DNA of 64,000 nucleotides from Hyphomicrobiales bacterium (GTDB taxonomy: Bacteria; Pseudomonadota; Alphaproteobacteria; Rhizobiales; Rhizobiaceae), in the NCBI GenBank assembly GCA_900473915.1, contig UCNG01000011.1:124001-188000 (forward strand), in the 5' to 3' direction. Below are positions 56,411-63,451 of the stretch, piece after piece; position 1 is the stretch's first letter, and the number at the start of each line of letters is the position of its first letter. Both the position numbers and the translations under genes were made by a program. The notes beneath the pieces are model-generated. The model saw nothing but the letters and a program-made list of their open reading frames with translations. It did not search any database and was not told the origin of the DNA.

Positions 56411-58024
56411 CTACACCGTTACGAACTGAGCCATCATGCCCACATCTTCATGTTCCAGAACGTGGCAATGGAACATGAACGGGTGGCTTTTCACAGCCTC
56501 CCGGTCAAAATGAACAAGTATTTCAGCCTTGCCATCAATCAGCGCGGTATCCTTCCATCCGGATTGATGGGCTGGAGGAGCCTTTCCGTTCGCTGAAAGG
56601 ATGCGAAATGACGCGCCATGGATATGGAAGGGATGCGGCATCTCTTTCGTCGTGAGCTCCCAGATTTCCCAGGAACCAAGTTTAGCCTCGACATCGATGC
56701 GATCCATATCGAACGGCTTGCCCGCAATTGCCATTTCCACGCCGGAGGTCAACGCTTCAAGTGCCGGGCCGGTGTCGGCGGAACTTCTGGCACCATGCAT
56801 ATCATGATCCATCGTGCCGGACTGCATCGAGCTCATGTCCATGCCGCCCATATTATGCCCGGCATGAGGATCGGCTGACGGTTTCGCCATCATCAGCTTC
56901 ATATTTTCCGCCATACGCTCGTCAAAGAAAAATGAGCGGCGCTTTGTAGAGAGTTTTTCGTCCGGCGCATCAGGACCATCCAGACGATCTGGAAGTTTCG
57001 TAATCGTCCCGGACAATGCGGGATCCACGACAAATCGCATCAAGTGCAAATCGTCACCACCGCTGTCATTGCCATAGGTCAGCAGATCGGCCGCTTCGCC
57101 CCTGGAGAAATCAACCAGAACTTCGTAGCGTTCCCCGGGACTAATGGTCAGTCTTTCAACGGGTTCAGGCTTTCCAATATAACCGCCGTCCGATGCCACA
57201 ACGAGCAACGGGCGATTATCGCTCAGCCGAATATGAAAGTTCCGCGCATTGGCGCCATTCAAGATGCGCAGCCGAACGATGGATGCTGGGACACGTGCTT
57301 CCGGCGAAACGACACCGTTCACGATCAGCTTGTCGCCACGGAAACCGTGCATCAAGTCCATAATGTCGGGTTGGTAAACCTTGTTGCCCTCGACCAGCCG
57401 GCGATCCTGAAGCACCAGCGGAATATCGTCCACGCCGTAATCTTCAGGCAGTCCGCGTTCGGCATCCCTGCCGTCAGTCACAACCATGAGGCCCGCGATA
57501 CCCAAATGCGCCTGGCGGGCAGTGTTTCCATGCAAATGCGGGTGGAACCAGTTGAACGAGACCGGCTGGTTAACCGTGACTTTCGGCTTCCACTCTCCGC
57601 CCGCTGCTATCAGGTTATGGGGTCCGCCATCGAGGACCGACGGTACGAAAAGCCCATGCCAATGCAGGGTCGTCTCTTCATCCATGCTATTCTCGACGGA
57701 AAAGGTGACTGTTTCACCGTTCTTCAGGCGCACCAGCGGGCCGAGATAGGCACCATTGATGCCAGCGGATGCGGCTTCACTTCCGTCTTCAAAGCTATGT
57801 CGTCCCGTCTGTATTTTCAGTTTAACGACACCCGATGCATCGGGCTCAACCAGAGGCGGCAAAGGCAAAAGCCGACCGGCCCGAGCGTTTGGTGCGGCGG
57901 TTGCTGCGCCGTGTCCCATTTGATGATGCGCACCTTGGGCCAGACTGCCCAAAGGGCGAACGGCAGCAAAAACGGCGGCTCCTGCCCCTAAGGTCAGCAG
58001 GCGGCGACGTGCAATTCCAGACAT
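56411..58024 (-). CDS. Multicopper oxidase with Tat signal and Met-rich insert
   Basis: Exported copper oxidase, 537 aa, probably protecting the periplasm by oxidising Cu(I) (CueO/CopA-like). N-terminal twin-arginine signal (ARRRLLTLGAGAAVFAA). Four copper-site motifs: TLHWHGLF, WFHPHLHG, HPFHIHG and FHCHVLEHEDVGMM (type 1 Cys and axial Met). Near residue 395 an insert rich in Met and His (GHNMGGMDMSSMQ) resembles the Cu(I)-binding segment of CueO. Start 58024: GGAG lies 8 nt upstream. Preceded by a Cys-rich small protein gene. Confidence 0.9.
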   Translation of the reverse strand: MSGIARRRLLTLGAGAAVFAAVRPLGSLAQGAHHQMGHGAATAAPNARAGRLLPLPPLVEPDASGVVKLKIQTGRHSFEDGSEAASAGINGAYLGPLVRLKNGETVTFSVENSMDEETTLHWHGLFVPSVLDGGPHNLIAAGGEWKPKVTVNQPVSFNWFHPHLHGNTARQAHLGIAGLMVVTDGRDAERGLPEDYGVDDIPLVLQDRRLVEGNKVYQPDIMDLMHGFRGDKLIVNGVVSPEARVPASIVRLRILNGANARNFHIRLSDNRPLLVVASDGGYIGKPEPVERLTISPGERYEVLVDFSRGEAADLLTYGNDSGGDDLHLMRFVVDPALSGTITKLPDRLDGPDAPDEKLSTKRRSFFFDERMAENMKLMMAKPSADPHAGHNMGGMDMSSMQSGTMDHDMHGARSSADTGPALEALTSGVEMAIAGKPFDMDRIDVEAKLGSWEIWELTTKEMPHPFHIHGASFRILSANGKAPPAHQSGWKDTALIDGKAEILVHFDREAVKSHPFMFHCHVLEHEDVGMMAQFVTV

Positions 58025-58082
58025 GGTAAGTCTCCAGACAATAATCATGATAGCCGCCAAAGTTTCGGCGGCGATTTCCAGA

Positions 58083-58508
58083 TCAAGCCTGAAGCGAGAT
58101 GGGAGGCCGTAGATCACCCGCTGGAGATCTGCCGCTTAGCGCCGTCACGAGCGGAGGCAAGCCAAAATTCTGCGCGATCACAAAGGAATGCAAACATGAG
58201 CCTATCTGGAAAAGACAGCCGCATGTCATCATGACGCAAGCGTTTGGTGTCTTGGCGCCATGATCCATCGGTGCAGGCTTACTCACATCCACCGACATTT
58301 CAGAAGCGCCACTGTAATGCGTCGCATGCGCATCAAATTCAGAAATCATCTGCACAGACGGCACATCATGTGCCATTGCGTAACAAAGCTGTACCGAAAT
58401 GAGAAACAAGAACGATAGCACTGCCATGAGCGTACGGGAGGGGACACGCAAGACCGCATGACCTCGTGCCGTATTCCTCAGGCCGATATCGTACTGTGTT
58501 CGATACAT
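58083..58508 (-). CDS. Small exported or membrane-bound Cys-rich protein upstream of the multicopper oxidase
   Basis: 141 aa. One N-terminal hydrophobic segment (LMAVLSFLFLISVQLCYAMA) that may be a signal or anchor, a His/Met-containing middle (HDVPSVQMISEF, DHGAKTP), and the cluster CVMMTCGCLFQIGSC, a plausible metal-binding site. GGAAG lies about 6 nt before ATG 58508. Probably co-transcribed with the oxidase 58 bp downstream. I do not recognise the family; a copper-binding role is inferred from residues and position. Confidence 0.6.
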   Translation of the reverse strand: MYRTQYDIGLRNTARGHAVLRVPSRTLMAVLSFLFLISVQLCYAMAHDVPSVQMISEFDAHATHYSGASEMSVDVSKPAPMDHGAKTPNACVMMTCGCLFQIGSCLHSFVIAQNFGLPPLVTALSGRSPAGDLRPPISLQA

Positions 58509-58749
58509 ATTCACTTCCAAACGAACGACACCAGAAATCTAATCGTCCCTCAGGAAAATTAAAAGGCCAAGCTGAGCGCTGACGGGAATTTTACCCACTT
58601 TCGCTTTTCTTTCTAAAATGGCCCATTCGAAATTAGAAAATTGCTTAAAAGTCCTTTTCCACTTGCGATTCCATCTCTAGCGGTTTTAAAGGAGCCACAT
58701 CTGGGCTTCTCCCAAACCTTTACGGCCCATAAATATTGGATTTGAAACA

Positions 58750-60027
58750 ATGACTGTCGCTGTAGCGGTTGCCCCGCAGAAAAATTCCGCGCGCCGTGTT
58801 CTGGCCGCGAGCATGATCGGCACCACGATCGAATTCTTTGACTTCTATATTTATGCAACCGCCGCGGTGATCGTATTCCCGCATCTCTTTTTCCCTGCAA
58901 GCGACGGCAACTCGGCACTTCTCCAATCTCTTGCGACCTTCGCGATTGCATTCTTTGCCCGCCCTATCGGCGGTGCATTGTTTGGTCACTTCGGGGATAA
59001 GGTTGGCCGCAAGGCGACGCTGGTTGCAGCGCTCATGACCATGGGCATTTCCACGGTCGCCATCGGTTTCCTGCCGACCTATGATTCGATCGGCGTCTGG
59101 GCAGCGCTCCTGCTCGCCCTGTGCCGTCTGGGTCAGGGCCTCGGTCTCGGCGGCGAATGGGGCGGCGCAGTGCTGCTTGCAACCGAGAATGCGCCGGAAG
59201 GCAAGCGGACCTGGTATGGCATGTTCCCGCAGCTTGGCGCTCCGGTAGGCTTCATTCTGGCTACGGGCATATTTCTCGTGCTGGCGGAGGTTCTCACAGA
59301 AGAACAGTTTTTTGCTTTCGGCTGGCGGATTCCTTTCATCGCCAGTGCTCTTCTGGTCGGCGTCGGGCTGTTCATTCGCCTGAAAATTGCCGAAACACCG
59401 GAATTTCAGAAGGCTATCGACAAGGCTGAACGTGTTGAGGTTCCGGTCGCCACCCTGTTCAAGCAGCATAAGATGAGCCTTTTCCTCGGCACCATCGGCG
59501 CGGTCGCAACCTTCGTCCTGTTCTATCTCATGACGGTATTTTCACTCGGCTGGGGTACGCGCGCGCTTGGTTACAGCCGTGAGGAATTTCTCATTCTCCA
59601 AATGATTGGCGTGGTCTTCTTCGGCCTCATGATCCCGGTGGCAGCATTGCTGTCCGACCGCTTCGGCATGCGCCCGGTCATGGTCATCGTGACCGTCCTG
59701 ATCGGCCTCTATGGCTTCATCATGGCGCCTTTGTTCATGGCTGGCACGGCTGGCGTTCTCGCCTTCCTTATCATCGGGTTTGGCCTGATGGGCCTTACCT
59801 ACGGCCCAATCGGTGCGGCGCTTGCCGAACCTTTCCCGACATCCGTTCGCTATACCGGCGCGTCGCTGACTTTCAACCTGGCAGGCATTCTCGGCGCTTC
59901 GGTTGCACCTTACATCGCTACCTGGCTCGCCACGCATTATAGCTTCGACTATGTCGGCTATTACATGGTTGTTGCCGCAGTCGTCTCGCTGATCGGTTTT
60001 GCATTCATTTCGTTCAAACGCGGCTAG
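58750..60027 (+). CDS. MFS transporter, metabolite:H+ symporter (MHS) family
   Basis: 425 aa with twelve membrane helices; MHS-type features are IEFFDFYIYATAA in helix 1, motif A FGHFGDKVGRKATL, and LGGEWGGAVLLATENAP. Relatives carry shikimate, alpha-ketoglutarate, proline/betaine or citrate. Nothing nearby shows the substrate. The ribosome site is weak. A stand-alone gene ending at a strong bidirectional terminator. Confidence 0.88.
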   Translation: MTVAVAVAPQKNSARRVLAASMIGTTIEFFDFYIYATAAVIVFPHLFFPASDGNSALLQSLATFAIAFFARPIGGALFGHFGDKVGRKATLVAALMTMGISTVAIGFLPTYDSIGVWAALLLALCRLGQGLGLGGEWGGAVLLATENAPEGKRTWYGMFPQLGAPVGFILATGIFLVLAEVLTEEQFFAFGWRIPFIASALLVGVGLFIRLKIAETPEFQKAIDKAERVEVPVATLFKQHKMSLFLGTIGAVATFVLFYLMTVFSLGWGTRALGYSREEFLILQMIGVVFFGLMIPVAALLSDRFGMRPVMVIVTVLIGLYGFIMAPLFMAGTAGVLAFLIIGFGLMGLTYGPIGAALAEPFPTSVRYTGASLTFNLAGILGASVAPYIATWLATHYSFDYVGYYMVVAAVVSLIGFAFISFKRG

Positions 60028-60046
60028 CAACAGCCGCAGAAACAAA

Positions 60047-60080
60047 AATAGCCCGCGCGGATCGCTCCGCGCGGGCTATT
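60047..60080. terminator. Bidirectional terminator between the MHS transporter and ahpD
   Basis: Perfect 15-bp GC-rich stem (AATAGCCCGCGCGGA and its complement) with a TCGC loop and T-rich right flank, between convergent genes. Confidence 0.85.
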
Positions 60081-60095
60081 CTTTTCGATGTAGTC

Positions 60096-60623
60096 TTATT
60101 CAGTATCAGCGGCTTCCAATGCGATAGCCACCGACTGTATGATCGATGCAAAGCGCACGGCAGTCTGGATAATTTCCGACGGCACATTGGCCTTGCGCAA
60201 AACATCTTCGTGAGCATCAATGCACATGCCGCAACCATTGATCGCCGACACGGCAAGCGACCAAAGCTCGAAGTCAACCTTGTCGACGCCCGGATTGCCG
60301 ATCACATTCATACGCAGCTTCGCTGGCATAGTGCGGTAATCCTTGTTGGTCGCAAGATGAACGAAGCGGTAATAGACGTTATTCATGCCCATGATCGACG
60401 CAGCCGACTTTGCTGCCTGGATGACTGAAGCGTCGACCTTGGCGGCTGCTTCAGCAACAAGCGCCTTGCGCAGATCGGCATTGCGGGAGGCAATGCCGCA
60501 GGCGACGAACAGACCGTATTTCTGTTGCGGCGTCAGTGTTTCGTCGCTTGCCATGGACGAAAGATTGAGACGAACATCCTTGGCGAAATCCGGGATCTTT
60601 GATTTCAGATTATCAATGGACAT
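60096..60623 (-). CDS. ahpD: AhpD-type alkyl hydroperoxidase / peroxiredoxin reductant
   Basis: Thiol-active partner that reduces AhpC. 175 aa with the AhpD catalytic pair C131/C134 in [10 protein letters not shown]; these sit within one residue of the mycobacterial AhpD positions. Start 60623 has GAGGG just upstream; an ATG at 60644 lies before that site. Downstream of ahpC on the same strand with a hairpin between, so likely co-expressed at a lower level. Confidence 0.92.
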   Translation of the reverse strand: MSIDNLKSKIPDFAKDVRLNLSSMASDETLTPQQKYGLFVACGIASRNADLRKALVAEAAAKVDASVIQAAKSAASIMGMNNVYYRFVHLATNKDYRTMPAKLRMNVIGNPGVDKVDFELWSLAVSAINGCGMCIDAHEDVLRKANVPSEIIQTAVRFASIIQSVAIALEAADTE

Positions 60624-60664
60624 GGAACCCTCTTTATCTGTCATTTTGGATATTCAATAAAAGA

Positions 60665-60688
60665 AAGGCGGGCCTGAACCCGCCTTTT
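60665..60688 (-). terminator. Hairpin between ahpC and ahpD
   Basis: 9-bp stem (AAAGGCGGG / CCCGCCTTT), loop CCTGAA, with TTTCTTTT following on the minus strand. A partial terminator that would give more AhpC than AhpD. Confidence 0.7.
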
Positions 60689-60708
60689 CGTCGATAATCA
60701 GGGGCCAA

Positions 60709-61263
60709 TCAGGCAGCCTTGAGCGTCTCGCCACCGACTTCGCGGTTGCATGGGCAGAGTTCGTCGGTCTGCAGCGCATCGAGAACGCGCAACGTGTCCT
60801 TGGGAGCACGGCCAACATTAAGGTTGGTCGCGTAAACATGCTGGATCGTGTTGTCTGGATCGACAACGAAGGTGTAGCGATATGCGACACCATCCGGCGA
60901 ACGAACGCCGAGACCGTCCACCAGCGAGCCATTGGTGTCAGCAAACGACCAGATCGGCAGCTTGTCCAGATCCTTATGGTCGCGACGCCATGCGAGCTTC
61001 ACGAATTCATTGTCGGTCGAACCGCCCAGAACGACCGCGTCACGGTCTTCAAAATCCGAAGCAAGGCGCGCAAATTCGGCGATTTCGGTCGGGCAAACAA
61101 AGGTGAAATCCTTCGGGTAGAAGAAGATAACCTTCCACTTGCCCGCGAAGCTTGCTTCGGTGATTTCCTCAAATGCCGAAACGCCATTCTCTTCATGATG
61201 GTTGAAACCGGGCTTTACGCCGGTGACCTTGAAGGAGGGAAGCTTGTCGCCGATACCGAGCAT
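60709..61263 (-). CDS. ahpC: Alkyl hydroperoxide reductase AhpC (2-Cys peroxiredoxin)
   Basis: Reduces organic peroxides, H2O2 and peroxynitrite. 184 aa: peroxidatic C57 in FTFVCPTEI and C-terminal cysteines C170/C172 in LCPCNREVG. The motif spacing is of the AhpC group that pairs with AhpD rather than AhpF. AGG lies about 8 nt before the ATG. Transcribed divergently from the oxyR-like gene from a clear promoter (61339-61367). Confidence 0.94.
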   Translation of the reverse strand: MLGIGDKLPSFKVTGVKPGFNHHEENGVSAFEEITEASFAGKWKVIFFYPKDFTFVCPTEIAEFARLASDFEDRDAVVLGGSTDNEFVKLAWRRDHKDLDKLPIWSFADTNGSLVDGLGVRSPDGVAYRYTFVVDPDNTIQHVYATNLNVGRAPKDTLRVLDALQTDELCPCNREVGGETLKAA

Positions 61264-61297
61264 CTTATACCTGCCTGTAAAAATTCAATGGTTATGC

Positions 61298-61325
61298 GGA
61301 AATTTCTGAATTTTCAGAATTTTCC
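61298..61325. promoter_or_regulatory. 28-bp AT-rich palindrome in the ahpC leader
   Basis: Core TTCTGAA-TT-TTCAGAA extended by GGAAAT/TTTTCC. It lies just downstream of the predicted ahpC start site, so it would form either a 5' mRNA hairpin or a repressor site. Confidence 0.4.
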
Positions 61326-61338
61326 GTCCTGCGACTCG

Positions 61339-61367
61339 TATATAGGGCTTCTTGCCAAATCGGTCAA
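61339..61367 (-). promoter_or_regulatory. Sigma-70 promoter of ahpC-ahpD
   Basis: Minus strand: -35 TTGACC (61367-61362), spacer of exactly 17 nt, -10 TATATA (61344-61339). This gives a leader of about 70 nt. The OxyR-type operator begins at the very next base upstream of the -35. Confidence 0.7.
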
Positions 61368-61404
61368 AGCGATTATATCGATAAATTCCATCGATTTTAA
61401 CGAT
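61368..61404. promoter_or_regulatory. OxyR-geometry operator between ahpC and oxyR
   Basis: Four tetramers AGCG, CGAT, ATCG, CGAT at 61368, 61379, 61390 and 61401, each separated by exactly 7 nt, the spacing of the classical OxyR site (ATAG-N7-CTAT twice). In both half-sites the 7-nt spacer also keeps the expected T at position 2 and A at position 6. Placement next to the ahpC -35 suits class I activation, and it is 22 nt from the oxyR start codon. Confidence 0.6.
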
Positions 61405-61425
61405 GGAGCAGGGTCTGAAGCTTCA

Positions 61426-62331
61426 ATGCTCAATATCAGTGTCCGTCAACTCCACTATTTCATGGCCCTCGTCAAAGTGGGTTCCTTTTCGCGAGCGGCC
61501 GAAGTCGTGGGCGTAACCCAATCGACCTTGAGTGCGGCCATTCAGGCCCTTGAGACAGAACTTGGCGTAGCGTTGATCGACCGCTCAGGCAGACGAATGC
61601 AGCTTCTCCCTGCGGGGGAAGATTTTATGGAGCGCGCCCGTATTATCGTAGCGCTCATCGAAGAACTACCTGAACATGCCAGACAGGCAGAACGCCCACT
61701 GACGACGAGATTGCGGATGGGCGTTATCCCGTCGATAGCGCCTTTTCTCCTGCCAAAAGTTCTGCCTGCCACGTCCAGAGCTTTTCCCGAACTCCAGCTT
61801 ACCATTCGTGAAGGCCTTACGCGCTCACTGCTTGAAAGTTTGCGTTCCGGATCGCTGGATGTTGCACTCGTGGCCCACCCTTACGATCTTGATGAGTTCG
61901 AGGTCGCAGAACTTGGGCGGGACCCCTTCTATCTGGCAGTACGACGCGACCATGCATTGGCCAACCGCGACCGAGTCGATGCGGAGGATTTGCAGGACCA
62001 GCCATTTCTCCTGCTGGAAACCGGGCATTGTCTTCGTGAACACGTCATGGCCGCCATCGGTTCCACACCAGCACAAGCAAGCGGCGATGTTCACGCCACA
62101 TCCATAATGACATTGGTGCAATTGGTGGATTTCGGGATGGGAATTACCCTGCTGCCGGAGGTCGCCGTTAAAGCTGGAGCTACACGCGGAACGGAACTGA
62201 GCATCGTTCCTTATGATGGCAAAAACAACTACCGGTCGCTGGTTCTCGTCTGGCGCTCCAACGCCGCCCGCCGCAATGAATTTCAGCTTTTCGCAGACCA
62301 CCTTCGCAGCAAATGCATGAAAACCGGCTAA
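61426..62331 (+). CDS. oxyR: OxyR-like LysR-family peroxide regulator with one redox cysteine
   Basis: 301 aa. N-terminal LysR HTH (RQLHYFMALVKVGSFSRAAEVVGVTQSTLS), then an OxyR-type effector domain with GHCLREH and GITLLPEVAV. Cys202 equals the peroxide-sensing C199 of E. coli OxyR, but the position of C208 is Ile, so the intramolecular disulfide of the classic mechanism cannot form. ATG 61426 gives the family length; the frame is open to 60838 only because it runs antisense through ahpC. Divergent from ahpC-ahpD, which it very probably controls. Confidence 0.88.
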   Translation: MLNISVRQLHYFMALVKVGSFSRAAEVVGVTQSTLSAAIQALETELGVALIDRSGRRMQLLPAGEDFMERARIIVALIEELPEHARQAERPLTTRLRMGVIPSIAPFLLPKVLPATSRAFPELQLTIREGLTRSLLESLRSGSLDVALVAHPYDLDEFEVAELGRDPFYLAVRRDHALANRDRVDAEDLQDQPFLLLETGHCLREHVMAAIGSTPAQASGDVHATSIMTLVQLVDFGMGITLLPEVAVKAGATRGTELSIVPYDGKNNYRSLVLVWRSNAARRNEFQLFADHLRSKCMKTG

Positions 62332-63401
62332 AAAATTCCCCAGGCTCGGAAACGCCCCCGCCCCGTGACCTCTCTCAGACCGAGTTCTGAGATCAGTTTC
62401 AGAGCACCTTGCTGCGTGACCTGCAGTTCCTTTTCCACCATCTGGCTGGAAATAACGGGGTTGCGCAGAACCATATCCATCAGTTGCGGCAATCGCGAGT
62501 TGGATCGGCGTCCCTTGAGTTTGCGCTGCATCTGTTCACGCGCCAGAAGCAGCCGGTCATGTTCCTTCATGATCGTATCCGCAGCGTCTTCGATGCTTTC
62601 AAAGAAAGCCCGAAGACGGATCAGGCGGTCGGGCGAACGCCGTTCGTCCGGTCGTTTTGCGCGAAGACCAAGGCTGATTACCGGTAAATGGCCCGTTACG
62701 AGCCCGCTATGTCGCAGGAAGGCCGCAGTCAGCAACCGTCCAATCCAGGATGACCGCTGCACAACCTCCAGGGAAAACCACGCGTCGTGGATCAGTGCGG
62801 CGCGCATAAGTGGCGGCAAATGTCCTGTGGCCGCAACACAATCCCGCCACTCCTGCAAACGCGCGTCCTCGTCCCAGTCATCGTCATAAAGCAACGCATC
62901 GCGTGGGGCGGTCTCCGGTTTGGCCTTGTCAGGGATTACGCCTTTCAAAAGTGCATCGGTCCGCGCAAGCAAGCTGTCAATATCGTTGAACAGTGGATCA
63001 GTATCCCCGTCCATCGTCATGAACGGTTCGGCCGCCGCAGTAGGCGTGGCGTTGACCGCGCGTCCGAGCAGTTGCTGAATACCTGCTGAGCCGAGAGCCC
63101 AATCTGGAGGCCTTCCAGCAATCTGCCGACGCATCCGCAAGACCGCATGCGCAATCGTCAAGGCATGGCTTGGCATCCGGCTATCCATCAAGGCATCGTG
63201 CAAGACCAAGTCTTCCATATGCACGAGTTCACCCTCAAGCCACATCGAAGCAATCGCATCGTGCATATGCATGCGCTCAACCATACCTTCACGTATGGGC
63301 GAACGCGCAAGCCGCTCGTCGAGCCGCACCAGAGCTGCCGTAGCCCTGCTGACGGAGACGAAAAATTCTTCGAACGGCAAATCGTCGATCTTATACGCCA
63401 T
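62328..63401 (-). CDS. DUF1612 / helix-turn-helix protein (RHE_PE00001 family)
   Basis: About 357 aa. The large N-terminal part is the DUF1612 region (HMHDAIASMWLEGELVHMEDLVLHDA, LPPLMRAALIHDAWFSLE), and the last ~60 residues form a winged HTH (SRLPQLMDMVLRNPVISSQMVEKELQVTQQGALKLISELGL). Such proteins are frequent on rhizobial plasmids and islands; function unknown, with some resemblance to Fic-type regulators. The start is uncertain (63401, 63410 or 63437). Convergent with oxyR, overlapping by 4 bp. Confidence 0.8.
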   Translation of the reverse strand: MAYKIDDLPFEEFFVSVSRATAALVRLDERLARSPIREGMVERMHMHDAIASMWLEGELVHMEDLVLHDALMDSRMPSHALTIAHAVLRMRRQIAGRPPDWALGSAGIQQLLGRAVNATPTAAAEPFMTMDGDTDPLFNDIDSLLARTDALLKGVIPDKAKPETAPRDALLYDDDWDEDARLQEWRDCVAATGHLPPLMRAALIHDAWFSLEVVQRSSWIGRLLTAAFLRHSGLVTGHLPVISLGLRAKRPDERRSPDRLIRLRAFFESIEDAADTIMKEHDRLLLAREQMQRKLKGRRSNSRLPQLMDMVLRNPVISSQMVEKELQVTQQGALKLISELGLREVTGRGRFRAWGIF

Positions 63402-63451
63402 ATCCCGCATATCGCAGCCGAATGCGGGAAAAGGCAAACAAAATTACTGCC

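Noticed and set aside
58540-58580. CueR-like CCTTTT...AGG stretch upstream of the copper oxidase unit
   Set aside because: The dyad is poor and the spacing to a -10 could not be established.
58604-58640. TTCTAAA and TTAGAAA in the region before the MHS transporter
   Set aside because: Arms are separated by about 16 nt instead of 3, so not an ICE box.
58720-59469. 249-codon minus-strand frame opposite the MHS transporter
   Set aside because: Shadow of a clear membrane transporter gene; highly charged composition with no domain.
60838-61425. Upstream extension of the oxyR-like frame
   Set aside because: It runs antisense through ahpC and the operator region; LysR homology starts at 61426.
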